Shown here one piece after another: positions 15,786 through 24,145 of a stretch of 64,000 bases of DNA (position 1 is its first letter; each line of letters starts with the position of its first letter). The position numbers were made by a program, and so were the translations under genes. The stretch spans positions 1-64,000 of the forward strand of contig CANCQK010000007.1 in assembly GCA_947380295.1 (NCBI GenBank). The letters run 5' to 3'. Under the pieces are notes generated by a model. The model did not search any database. It saw only the letters and a program-made list of their open reading frames with translations, and was not told where the DNA came from. This stretch comes from Bdellovibrionales bacterium. GTDB lineage: Bacteria; Bdellovibrionota; UBA1018.

Positions 15786-17573
15786 ATGTTGATCTGGAAG
15801 TCGAGTTTTGCTTTGTTGCAGAAAATCGGAAAATCAATGATGTTGCCGGTCTCAGTGCTCCCGGTGGCTGGAATTCTCTTAGGAGTGGGGAGTTCGCACT
15901 TGAGCTGGCTTCATCCGGGGGTCTCTCAATTAATGGCCCAAGCGGGAGGATCAATTTTTGGGAGTTTACCCCTGATTTTTGCGATTTCTGTAGCCCTGGG
16001 ACTCGCCAACAACGATGGGGTCTCAGCTCTTGCTGCTACGATCGGGTTCGTGGTTCAGTTGGCTACGATGGGTGTCGTAGCTCAGCTGATGGGCCATGAG
16101 ACTAAAATGATCATGGGGATCAATTCGATTGAGACAGGTGTGTTCGGCGGGATTTTGATCGGGGCGATTTCTGCTTCTCTATTTAATCGATATTATAAAA
16201 TTAGTTTGCCCACGTACCTAGGTTTTTTTGCGGGAAAGCGATTTGTTCCCATTATTACTGCCTTTGCAGCAATTGGGATGGGGATCGTTTTGAGTGTGAT
16301 TTGGCCTCCAATTGGAGCCGGTATTAGCCAGATTTCGCGATCAGCAGCCTATGGGAACCCGACTTTTGCTGCGGGTCTTTACGGGTTTGTGGAGCGGATG
16401 CTCATTCCTTTTGGATTGCATCATATTTGGAATGTTCCGTTTTTCTTTGAAATGGGTGAGTATAAAAATGCCGCAGGTCAATTAGTTCACGGCGATATTC
16501 AGCGATTTTTTGCTGGTGACCCGACGGCAGGTATTTTGGGTGGCGCCTACCTTTTTAAAATGTTCGGACTTCCAGCCGCCGCTTTGGCGATTTGGCAATG
16601 CGCTAAGCCAAGTCAGAAAGCCAAGGTGGGATCTTTGATGATTTCAGCGGCACTGACTTCATTTCTCACTGGGATCACTGAGCCGATTGAGTTTTCATTT
16701 CTATTTATCGCTCCAGGACTCTATCTGATCCATGCACTTTTAGCCGGAGCATCCCAGCTAATCTTTGGGCTTGTGGGTGCTAAGGTAGGTTTTACATTTT
16801 CTCACGGTTTAATTGATTATATTCTCTATTATTCGATCGATACTAAACCTTGGGTGGTTTTGATTTTGGGACCGATTTACGCTGCGATCTATTACGGAAT
16901 ATTTAAGGCTGTCATTTTAAGCTTAGATCTGAAGACCCCGGGCCGGGAGCTGGATGATCCTGACGCCCCCCTCGGAAAGTCTAAGTCCAGGGGCAGAACG
17001 ATTGGACGTGCCCCTGTATTGGCTTCTCAAGCATCGTCTGAGTTGGTCGGTTTAGCTCGAGCTGCGGAGCTCGTTCGCGCCTTTGGGGGCGGTCTCAATA
17101 TTGTCAGCCTGGACTCGTGCATTACGCGTCTTCGTGTTGAGCTCAAAGACCTGACTCACCTCAATGCGGAGCGACTCAAGCAATTGGGCGCAAGTGGCGT
17201 TTTGAGGGTGGGGAATGGTGTTCAGGCCGTGTTTGGACCGCTGTCGGAAAATCTCAAACAGGAAATCGAAGAGTTTCTCAAGCAGAGCGACGCCAATTCT
17301 GATCAATTACCTTCGATTGGATCCTCGAGGGTCGAAAGACTTTGGGCAGCTTTGGGGGGGCGCTCCAATTTGCTAGAAGCAGAGGGTTGCGCTGCGACCC
17401 GAGTGAGGCTAAGACTCAGAGACTTAGCTCCTCTCAATGAGGCACTTCTCAAGGAACAAGGCGTTCAAGGAGTGATGTATTTTAAGAATGGCGGGGATCA
17501 GGGCGAAGGTCATTTAATTCATTTGATCTTAGGCTCTTTAGCCCCCGAACTGGCGACCCTACTGGGGAGGTAA
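15786..17573 (+). CDS. ptsG: PTS glucose permease EIICB with an extra C-terminal EIIB-like domain
   Basis: 595 aa. Residues 1-385 are a membrane EIIC with the PtsG hallmarks [46 protein letters not shown] and DLKTPGRE, closer to glucose than to GlcNAc transporters. Residues about 422-500 are EIIB with the phosphocysteine C445 in [12 protein letters not shown] second EIIB-like domain follows (about 513-595); its Cys region reads [10 protein letters not shown], one residue longer between Cys and Thr-Arg than the canonical CxTRLR, so it may not carry phosphate. It imports and phosphorylates glucose using the EIIA-HPr-EI fusion encoded just upstream. Start ATG has GGGGGGAG six bases ahead. The next gene begins 3 bp after the stop. 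Confidence 0.9.
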   Translation: MLIWKSSFALLQKIGKSMMLPVSVLPVAGILLGVGSSHLSWLHPGVSQLMAQAGGSIFGSLPLIFAISVALGLANNDGVSALAATIGFVVQLATMGVVAQLMGHETKMIMGINSIETGVFGGILIGAISASLFNRYYKISLPTYLGFFAGKRFVPIITAFAAIGMGIVLSVIWPPIGAGISQISRSAAYGNPTFAAGLYGFVERMLIPFGLHHIWNVPFFFEMGEYKNAAGQLVHGDIQRFFAGDPTAGILGGAYLFKMFGLPAAALAIWQCAKPSQKAKVGSLMISAALTSFLTGITEPIEFSFLFIAPGLYLIHALLAGASQLIFGLVGAKVGFTFSHGLIDYILYYSIDTKPWVVLILGPIYAAIYYGIFKAVILSLDLKTPGRELDDPDAPLGKSKSRGRTIGRAPVLASQASSELVGLARAAELVRAFGGGLNIVSLDSCITRLRVELKDLTHLNAERLKQLGASGVLRVGNGVQAVFGPLSENLKQEIEEFLKQSDANSDQLPSIGSSRVERLWAALGGRSNLLEAEGCAATRVRLRLRDLAPLNEALLKEQGVQGVMYFKNGGDQGEGHLIHLILGSLAPELATLLGR

Positions 17574-17576
17574 AAA

Positions 17577-17942
17577 ATGGCAGAGATTGCACCGAAGAGC
17601 GGCGAGTTTTTAGATGGTAAACTGTGGTTTCAGAGAAAGGGCTCAATTGTAACTCTGGGTCTCACCTGTTCAGCTGTCGAAGAGCTCGGGGCCGTCGAGG
17701 GACTCGAGTTTCCAAACGAGGGCGACGATTTTGACAAGGGTGAGATTGTGGTCACCGTTGAGGGCTCTCAGGGAAAAATTGATGTGATCACTCCCGCTGC
17801 TGGCCTGATTCAAGAAGTAAACGAAGCTGCACAGGACGAACCTGACCGCGTGACCGAGGACCCTCTCGAAGAGGGTTGGTTGGTCAGGCTTGAGATCCAA
17901 GATAGTTCTGATCTGAAGGAGTATGTGGGCGAAGAAGATTAG
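17577..17942 (+). CDS. GcvH-like protein lacking the lipoyl lysine
   Basis: 121 aa, the usual size of glycine-cleavage H protein. Its sequence aligns without gaps to the GcvH core: KLWFQRKGSIVTLGLT, ELGAVEGLEFP, IVVTVE....D.ITPAAGLIQEVNEA, then EGWLVRLEI. At the lipoyl site the canonical ESVKAASD reads EGSQGKID, which puts Gln65 where the modified Lys should be; the nearest Lys (K67) is two residues off. It therefore probably cannot be lipoylated in the standard way. No gcvT or gcvP is near; it lies 3 bp after ptsG and 19 bp before the next gene. Lysine-less or divergent GcvH-like proteins occur in other bacteria with unclear roles. A regulatory or scaffold role in this operon is possible. 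Confidence 0.8.
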   Translation: MAEIAPKSGEFLDGKLWFQRKGSIVTLGLTCSAVEELGAVEGLEFPNEGDDFDKGEIVVTVEGSQGKIDVITPAAGLIQEVNEAAQDEPDRVTEDPLEEGWLVRLEIQDSSDLKEYVGEED

Positions 17943-17961
17943 TTTTCGTTAGGTCACGGTC

Positions 17962-18552
17962 ATGAGTCAGAAATTTCGAGTCTTAGCCGCTGGATTACTG
18001 CCCGTAATTCTATTTGCCGTCATTGAGGACTATTTTGGCACCGTTTGGGGGCTTGTGGTCGGGATGGTTTTTGGAGTCGGGGAGATACTTTGGGAGTACT
18101 GGGTAGACCGCAAGGTTTCTGTGATCACCTGGGGTGGGAATGGGATGCTCCTCCTTCTGGGGGGAGTTTCTCTAGTTACGGATTCAGGGATTTGGTTTAA
18201 GTTGCAGCCCGCAATCTTGGAGGCTGTTTTTACCCTTGTGCTCTGGGGTTCTTGGTTTTCGAAGAAGCCCTTTCTTTTTCTCATGATGCAAAAGCAGGGT
18301 GGATTTTCTGGCGATTTTGAGCAGAAACTCAAACCTGGAGCGCTCGACGCTCTGCGAGATGGTTTTTCAGCAATGACTTTGAGGATGGGTTTGTTTTTTG
18401 CGATTCATGCAGTCCTTGCCGTTTGGGCAGCGCTCTATTGGTCAACATCCGCTTGGGCTACACTGAAGGGGGTCGGGCTGACTCTGAGTTTGCTTGTCTA
18501 TCTGGTGGCTGAAAGCTTGGTTTTGAGGTATAGACTCAAGTCAATCCCATGA
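17962..18552 (+). CDS. YciB/IspZ-like inner-membrane protein
   Basis: 196 aa with about five or six membrane helices. The motif set (early VIEDYFGTVWGL, GEILWEYWVDRK, a GSWFSKKPFLFLMM loop, and MGLFFAIHAVLAVWAALYWST) resembles the YciB (intracellular septation protein A) family, known to act at the cell envelope with divisome and elongasome partners in E. coli. Length is close to the family's (about 180). It lies 19 bp after the GcvH-like gene and overlaps miaB by 4 bp, so it belongs to the same transcript. The YciB call is by pattern only. Confidence 0.6.
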   Translation: MSQKFRVLAAGLLPVILFAVIEDYFGTVWGLVVGMVFGVGEILWEYWVDRKVSVITWGGNGMLLLLGGVSLVTDSGIWFKLQPAILEAVFTLVLWGSWFSKKPFLFLMMQKQGGFSGDFEQKLKPGALDALRDGFSAMTLRMGLFFAIHAVLAVWAALYWSTSAWATLKGVGLTLSLLVYLVAESLVLRYRLKSIP

Positions 18553-20051
18553 ATGATTTAGTTAATTTGTCAGAAAATCAGAGCAGTTCGGAACCGGTCA
18601 ATGGCCGGTTCTATATCAAGACTTTCGGTTGCCAGATGAACGTGGCGGATTCCGAGCGGATGGCGTCGTTGCTTGCCGAGCAGGGGCTTGAGCCAACCGA
18701 AGAAGCGAAGGATGCCGACGTTGTGATCATCAACGGCTGTACGGTTCGTGAGAAGGCCGTGCATAAAGCGCTTTCTACGTTGGGACAGCTTCGAGAAATT
18801 AAGAACCGCAAGAAAAAGTCTCCTCCCATTATTGGGATTGGTGGTTGCGTTGGGCAGCTTGATAAAGCTACGTTATTTAAAAAAGCCCCCGGGTTAGATT
18901 TTGTTTTTGGAACAGACACAATTGATAATCTCCCCGAGATCATTCATCGAGTCAAAAACGGCGAAAAACACGTAGTTTACGCAGATTTTGACACATCGAT
19001 GGATTATTCTACAGAGACGAAGGTTTTTGGACATAAAGCCCAAGCTTTTGTGAATATTATGAAGGGCTGCGATAAGTATTGTACCTACTGCATCGTGCCT
19101 TACACTCGCGGTAAAGAAAAGTCTCGAACGATTGATGAAGTCGTGGACGATATTGCCCGCCTCGTAGCGACAGGCGTTCGTGAAGTGACTCTTTTAGGGC
19201 AGAACGTGAACTCCTTCGGTAAGGGTAATTCGAACCAAAAAAATCGTCAGCCAATGGAGCTTCATAACGTAATCGGTAAAGTGGGACCTCGCGCAGGGGA
19301 AGAGAACTTTCCTCAACTGCTGCGGGCGATTGACAGTGATCCCCGCTGTGAGGCTTTGCGTCGAATTCGATTTACATCGAGTCACCCGCTCGACTTTAGT
19401 GACGAGCTGATTGAGTGCTACGCCCCAGCCTCTCAAGGGGGGGTATCGCGCCTGTCACCTTATCTACATCTTCCTGTGCAGTCTGGCTCCAATCAAGTCC
19501 TTCAGAAGATGGGAAGACATCACAAGATTGAGGGTTATTTTGCTCAGATGGATCGATTGCGCGAAATTTGCCCGGACGTGGGATTATCAACCGATTTAAT
19601 TGTTGGATTCCCTACCGAAACTGAAGAGGATTTCCAGGAAACCCTGCGCCTCCTGGACCGAGTCCAGTTTGACAATATTTATGCCTTTGCCTACTCCCCG
19701 CGACCGGGGACTCGCGCGGCTAAGTTGCCCGATGATGTTTCAGCGAAAGTGAAAAATGAGCGCCTCAATCACTTGCTCAAGTATCAACTCGAAATTGCAG
19801 AAAAACTTTACAAAACCCGCGTTGGTAAAGTGATGGAGATTTTGGTCGAAGGCGAAGCCAAGAATCAAAAAATGGCATCGACTTCTTCTATTGTGGGTCG
19901 TGTTTGGACCGGTAAAACTCCTTGTCATCGTGTTGTGAATTTCATCTCGGACTCGCCTCGAAGTTTAGTGGGTCAATTTGTTCAGGTGAAAATCACTGAA
20001 GCCACAGGGCTTTCCCTGCAGGGAGAACTCATCACGGGAGATCTTCAATGA
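18549..20051 (+). CDS. miaB: tRNA-2-methylthio-N6-isopentenyladenosine synthase MiaB
   Basis: 500 aa. N-terminal UPF0004 domain with three cluster-binding Cys (TFGCQMN, INGCTVREKA, GGCVGQ), then a radical-SAM core with GCDKYCTYCIVPYTRG, and a C-terminal TRAM domain from about residue 430. It adds a methylthio group to i6A37 in tRNAs reading U-starting codons, using two Fe-S clusters and SAM. Longer than the usual 440-475 aa: about 25 extra residues follow LLGQNVNSFG (KGNSNQKNRQPMELHN and onward) before the FPQLLRAI helix. Overlaps the gene before and the gene after by 4 bp each, so it is inside one operon. Confidence 0.95.
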   Translation: MNDLVNLSENQSSSEPVNGRFYIKTFGCQMNVADSERMASLLAEQGLEPTEEAKDADVVIINGCTVREKAVHKALSTLGQLREIKNRKKKSPPIIGIGGCVGQLDKATLFKKAPGLDFVFGTDTIDNLPEIIHRVKNGEKHVVYADFDTSMDYSTETKVFGHKAQAFVNIMKGCDKYCTYCIVPYTRGKEKSRTIDEVVDDIARLVATGVREVTLLGQNVNSFGKGNSNQKNRQPMELHNVIGKVGPRAGEENFPQLLRAIDSDPRCEALRRIRFTSSHPLDFSDELIECYAPASQGGVSRLSPYLHLPVQSGSNQVLQKMGRHHKIEGYFAQMDRLREICPDVGLSTDLIVGFPTETEEDFQETLRLLDRVQFDNIYAFAYSPRPGTRAAKLPDDVSAKVKNERLNHLLKYQLEIAEKLYKTRVGKVMEILVEGEAKNQKMASTSSIVGRVWTGKTPCHRVVNFISDSPRSLVGQFVQVKITEATGLSLQGELITGDLQ

Positions 20052-20671
20052 TCTTGGCCTATCGAGGACGTTGGCCTAAAATTCATGAGACGTCCTTTAT
20101 TGCGCCATCAGCAGATGTGATTGGGGATGTAGAGATTGGCGAGCAATCGAGTGTGTGGTTTCAATGTGTCATTCGAGGCGATGTACATCAAATTCGAATT
20201 GGCAATCGAACTAATATTCAAGATCATTCCATGCTCCATGTGACCCGGGTCAAAAGCCCTTTGACCATTGGAGACGAGGTCACAGTGGGACATCGTGTCA
20301 CCTTGCATGGTTGTACGATTGGAAATCGAATTTTAATTGGAATGGGCGCTATTGTCTTGGACGATGCTGAAATTGGCGACGATTGCATCATTGGTGCAGG
20401 CGCGTTGGTGACCAAGAAAATGAAGATTCCTGCCCGCAGTTTAGTTTACGGTTCTCCCGCTCGGGTGATTCGAGAGCTGACTGAGGAAGAGTTGGCCTTT
20501 CTGCCTAAAAGTGCCGCAAACTATGTGGGGGACTTGAAGGATTATTATGGCCTCATTCCTGGCCCTGCTCGAGCTGGCAAAGGCACGGAAAACGTTGATT
20601 TGACAGCGGTTCGTCTTCGGAGTGGAATAGACGACGGTTTCGATGACTCGTTTGATGGTGGGGATCCTTAG
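20048..20671 (+). CDS. Gamma-class carbonic anhydrase-like hexapeptide protein
   Basis: 207 aa. Left-handed beta-helix with the YrdA/PaaY/gamma-CA pattern: VWFQCVIRGDVHQIRIG, NIQDHSMLHV, VTVGHRVTLHGCTIG, IGMGAIVLDDAEIG. The three metal-ligand histidines of the family are present in QDHSMLH and GHRVTLH, so a trimeric metalloenzyme hydrating CO2 or a related transferase is plausible. The C-terminal 45 residues (PGPARAGKG onward, ending FDDSFDGGDP) are an acidic extension beyond the usual 170-180 aa. Last gene of the PTS-miaB operon; ATG overlaps the miaB stop. Confidence 0.85.
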   Translation: MILAYRGRWPKIHETSFIAPSADVIGDVEIGEQSSVWFQCVIRGDVHQIRIGNRTNIQDHSMLHVTRVKSPLTIGDEVTVGHRVTLHGCTIGNRILIGMGAIVLDDAEIGDDCIIGAGALVTKKMKIPARSLVYGSPARVIRELTEEELAFLPKSAANYVGDLKDYYGLIPGPARAGKGTENVDLTAVRLRSGIDDGFDDSFDGGDP

Positions 20672-20709
20672 AGCGTCGGACCGAGTTGGGCCCTTTGCGC
20701 CTGGGATTG

Positions 20710-21411
20710 TTAACGGTCGTTTTCTGGGAATAATTGGCGTGGCGCAGTATCGAGGCTTTCGTGGTCTGGATCCGATTCAAACAGTTCGAGGTCAGACCCT
20801 CGAACCGAATTCCAGCCCAAGTCTTCTAAACAACGAAACAGACGAATGAGATAAGACTCAACTCCATTGACTTGGCTGGGGTGAATTCCGTGAATTAATA
20901 CGGTCGCGTGGACGTCTCGCCCTGCCTTTGCGCTCGCACGAAGACCCAGGCAGAGTCGCTTGTTGCTATCTTTATCTTCAGAGTTGCAGGATTGAAGGTG
21001 CTCTCCGAATCGATCCTCGGCAGTTCGAGTTCCGAATTTGCCTGAAGAAACCAACCCAATATAACGATGAATTTTGTGGAGTTCTCCGCTCGCATGAAGA
21101 GCCTGTACTTTTTCGCGGAGTGGTTTTAATTTTTCTAGAAAGTCGTCACGGCTGACTGAGGTTGAATCAAGATCGACCTTTTCGAGTTTGAACTCATCTT
21201 TTCCGTCATGAATTAAGTAGACTGCGCTGGATAAAGAGGCAGATTCGGGAGAGGGGTGAAACACACCAACCTTGTGAGTGTGACCTGGAGTAGAGATTTT
21301 CCTTGGCTCTTCAGTTCTTGGTCGCTTATTTCCATAGGCTGAAGTTGCAGAGGGGGTTGTGAACCAGAACGATAGAATGGAAACGAGCAAGACTTTTGAA
21401 AACAAATTCAT
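20710..21411 (-). CDS. Exported protein of unknown function
   Basis: 233 aa with a Sec signal peptide (MNLFSKVLLVSILSFWF...SATSA). The mature part contains His-rich and charged stretches (TPGHTHKVGVFHP, HASGELHKIHRYIG, HATVLIHGIHPSQ) and a few Cys (CNSEDKDSNKRLCLG). No family recognised. It is convergent to the carbonic anhydrase-like gene, 38 bp apart, and has no close co-directional partner. Confidence 0.6.
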   Translation of the reverse strand: MNLFSKVLLVSILSFWFTTPSATSAYGNKRPRTEEPRKISTPGHTHKVGVFHPSPESASLSSAVYLIHDGKDEFKLEKVDLDSTSVSRDDFLEKLKPLREKVQALHASGELHKIHRYIGLVSSGKFGTRTAEDRFGEHLQSCNSEDKDSNKRLCLGLRASAKAGRDVHATVLIHGIHPSQVNGVESYLIRLFRCLEDLGWNSVRGSDLELFESDPDHESLDTAPRQLFPENDR

Positions 21412-21605
21412 AAATGTCGGGGGAAAGTAGCATCGATTATGTAAAAAGTCTAATGCTTAGATCTACTTAATGGGGTTCATGAACTTGAACGTCGGTGGTT
21501 GCCTCAATACTGGAGTTGAATTGTTTTTCTGATTTCCTTCTGGTTCACTCGATAAAATTCGGTTACAACTAATTTAGTTTTTATTGCAACCTTTGGGGGA
21601 AACTT

Positions 21606-22358
21606 ATGAAAAAAACAAAACAAGTTTTGGTGGGTTTAGTTACTTTTATGAGCGGAAGTTTGGCCTATGCAGACCGGGTTGAAGTGGCGGTTGAGACGCT
21701 TTTAGCACCGACCGTGGGATATGAGCAAAAAAACAATATTCAAGTTGTTCTCTACGGAGAGCTTCCGAACAAGTGCTACAGTCTCGACGAATATCAGGTT
21801 GAAAAGTCTGCTGACCTAAAAATAGTCCGAGTTCGCCAGTATGCTCAACGTGAAGACTCTGGGATGTGTGCAGACCCAGCTCATTTGCCTGAAGATTGGA
21901 AAACTCCTGTGCCTTTTACGACTGAAGTCTCCGTGGGGCATTTAGAAGTGGGCTCAGTGAATTTCATTTATCAAAGGTCAGATCGGAGTCTAGGTGAACG
22001 TTTGGTTCACGTCGCTCCAAATACAACGCTTTCAGTAGATTCCCTGCCCTATGCCGCGATCTCAAATGTGGGTGTCGCCGACGTAATTAATGGGACTCGG
22101 GATATTCAGGTGACTTTGTCCGGCGTTCTCAATTCGTCTTGCACAGTCTTGGACGATCAAGTCAAAGTCGATCAGGAGTCCGACGTTTTTGTTTTAAAAC
22201 CTACGGTAAAGACAGATCGAGCTGCTAAATGCTTGCAGGTTTTGGTGCCCTTCACAAAACGAGTGAATTTGGGTCGAGCCACTGCTGGGCGCTATCTCAT
22301 CCACGCCCGGAGTATGAACGGCAGATCTTTGAATCGGGTGGTTCTAGTTTCAAAATAG
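21606..22358 (+). CDS. Exported protein made of two repeated domains
   Basis: 250 aa: signal peptide (MKKTKQVLVGLVTFMSGSLAYA), then two copies of one domain of about 100 residues (about 40-135 and 145-250). The copies share the order I/QV.L.G.L...C..LD..QV...SD..V......R......C......PVPFT / LVPFT K/TEV..G....G.....R.......R.V.V. Each has two Cys that could pair. Likely a beta-sandwich periplasmic or surface protein. Good ribosome-binding site (TTGGGGGAAACTT). Family unknown. Confidence 0.65.
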   Translation: MKKTKQVLVGLVTFMSGSLAYADRVEVAVETLLAPTVGYEQKNNIQVVLYGELPNKCYSLDEYQVEKSADLKIVRVRQYAQREDSGMCADPAHLPEDWKTPVPFTTEVSVGHLEVGSVNFIYQRSDRSLGERLVHVAPNTTLSVDSLPYAAISNVGVADVINGTRDIQVTLSGVLNSSCTVLDDQVKVDQESDVFVLKPTVKTDRAAKCLQVLVPFTKRVNLGRATAGRYLIHARSMNGRSLNRVVLVSK

Positions 22359-22394
22359 CGGGTTTTTTGATCGGGATTTTGGTAAAGAAGCGAA

Positions 22395-23129
22395 GTGAGT
22401 TTTAAGATTCTTTACCAAGATCCCTGTCTCGTAGTGATTGAAAAACCTGCTGGATTTCATGTTCATCCGCCTGAGAATTCAGTTCATAAAATCCCGGCAG
22501 GTTTGAACTGTCTGCAAGTCTTGAGAAATCAGCTCAATACCTATCTTTATCCAGTTCATCGCCTAGATCGGGCGACTTCTGGAGTTTTGATTTTTGCTCT
22601 GACTCCTGAGAGCGCCCGGTCTCTTGCTGGTCAATTTAAAAGTAGAGGCGTGCGTAAGGTTTATTATTGTGTTGCTCGTGGATGGGTGGAGGAGCGGGGT
22701 GTGATTGATTCGTCCCTCGCATCCGTCGTTAAGGGTGAGGAGCATCAGTCTGAAAGAGTTGAAGCGATTACTCACTTTGAAAGTTTAGCTCAGCTGGAGC
22801 TTCCTCAATCCGTCGGACGGTACACGACTGCTCGATATTCTCTCGTGCGCGTCGTGCCCGAGACGGGGAGAATGCACCAAATCCGGCGTCATTTTGCTCA
22901 CCTTCGACACCCTTTGTTGGGTGATACGGTTTACGGTGACGGCAAGCAAAATCGTTTTTTTAAGGAACAGCTTAAGATTCAAGGTCTCATGCTAAAAGCC
23001 TATTCGCTAGAATTTCAGCATCCTGAGACTGGGCAGACTGTCCGGGTTCAGGGTCGCTGGAATCATGTGTGGCACCAGGTTTTTGACGTGTTCGGTGTTT
23101 GCCCAATAGATGGGATGCTGCCGCTTTAA
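22395..23129 (+). CDS. truC: tRNA pseudouridine(65) synthase TruC-like (RluA family)
   Basis: 244 aa, GTG start. RluA-family signature with catalytic Asp in VHRLDRATSGVL, followed by TruC-like blocks: GQFKSRGVRKVYYCVARGW, VGRYTTARYSLV, PETGRMHQIRRHFAHLRHPLLGDT, and a Lys/Gln-rich 'GDGKQNRFF'. In E. coli TruC isomerises U65 in tRNA-Ile and tRNA-Asp. Other RluA-family targets (rRNA) cannot be excluded, but the GRY...RHPLLGD...QNR block order favours TruC. It lies 36 bp after the two-domain exported protein. Confidence 0.85.
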   Translation: MSFKILYQDPCLVVIEKPAGFHVHPPENSVHKIPAGLNCLQVLRNQLNTYLYPVHRLDRATSGVLIFALTPESARSLAGQFKSRGVRKVYYCVARGWVEERGVIDSSLASVVKGEEHQSERVEAITHFESLAQLELPQSVGRYTTARYSLVRVVPETGRMHQIRRHFAHLRHPLLGDTVYGDGKQNRFFKEQLKIQGLMLKAYSLEFQHPETGQTVRVQGRWNHVWHQVFDVFGVCPIDGMLPL

Positions 23130-23162
23130 GCTCTCTGATTTAGCGTCTCGTGGAATGCGTGA

Positions 23163-24128
23163 TTATAAGTCTTGTGATTCACTCACCAGTGTGTTGACGA
23201 GTTGGTTGAGTTGAGTTCTAAAATCCGAATCTGCGACCTCCATTAAGATGCCGTTCGGATCACTTTGGACGAGTTCGATGACGCCATATCCAATTGATTC
23301 CACTTTGCCTTTGGGAATTTTAGTCCCGTCTCGGTGCACAATGCCTGCTAGGGAGAGTGGTTTTGAGCCCTTGAATTGCTTAAGCCATGAAAAGACTTTA
23401 CTTGAGGTGATCGATGGTCTTCCGGTTGATGGATTGATGCAATAGCGCCTATAACCGATCATTTCAGAAGCGGTTGTCACTGGGATGAAGTTTTGAAGAC
23501 CGGTAGAATTGTAGCTTTGAGTAGGGTAGCAAAGATCGTGATCGTCTGTAATCAGAATGATTGCGAGTGCTGCGTTATCTCGATAAAATCCGGCATTCCG
23601 AATTTCTTTGAGGTGTTCTGGTGTGAGACTGTTACTCAGTGAATAGAGGAGTGCTTCTCCGTAGGCCTCGTCGACATCGCGTTGAATCGTGTTTAAGGTG
23701 TTACTGAGGAGGGTTTGAACTTCGTGAGGACGATAGAGTTTTGAAGACAAGACGAGCGGAGAGCCCATTGGTGCGTAGAGTCGGCCAGAGTGAGGTGATG
23801 ACCCTCCATGAGCTAGCATCACTCCAATTTGGTAATCGATCGCAGGGTCGATTTGAGTAATGAATTGAGGAATGATCTCGGAGAGTCGCGATCTCCTGCT
23901 GTCCAGAGAATGAGACGCGTCTTCTACAAAGAGAAAGTCGATCTTGGTATCTGCTCTCACGGTTTTGGTCGGCGGCGCTGGATTCTTTCCGTTTGAATTT
24001 GATCCTAGTGCAAGCGTGATGTCGTTCAGCTTGACTAACTTGCCGCATCCGAGCATTGATGCAAATAAGGTGACCCAACTGATTTGTTTCAAAGAAAAAC
24101 TTAAAATGCGTTTTGAATTTTTTAACAT
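23163..24128 (-). CDS. VWA-domain lipoprotein
   Basis: 321 aa. N-terminal signal ending in the lipobox SMLGC, so it is probably membrane-anchored. From about residue 60 a von Willebrand A-type fold: strand KIDFLFVEDASHS carries the MIDAS motif DxSxS, and a later strand ALAIILITDDHD fits the family. Between them the protein has the pattern of 'lipoprotein with VWA' found in deltaproteobacterial envelopes. Strong ribosome-binding site AAAGGAG. It is 17 bp downstream of the OmpA-like gene and surely co-transcribed, suggesting a metal-dependent adhesion or envelope complex. Ligand unknown. Confidence 0.8.
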   Translation of the reverse strand: MLKNSKRILSFSLKQISWVTLFASMLGCGKLVKLNDITLALGSNSNGKNPAPPTKTVRADTKIDFLFVEDASHSLDSRRSRLSEIIPQFITQIDPAIDYQIGVMLAHGGSSPHSGRLYAPMGSPLVLSSKLYRPHEVQTLLSNTLNTIQRDVDEAYGEALLYSLSNSLTPEHLKEIRNAGFYRDNAALAIILITDDHDLCYPTQSYNSTGLQNFIPVTTASEMIGYRRYCINPSTGRPSITSSKVFSWLKQFKGSKPLSLAGIVHRDGTKIPKGKVESIGYGVIELVQSDPNGILMEVADSDFRTQLNQLVNTLVSESQDL

Positions 24129-24145
24129 TTTTTCTCCTTTCGAGG

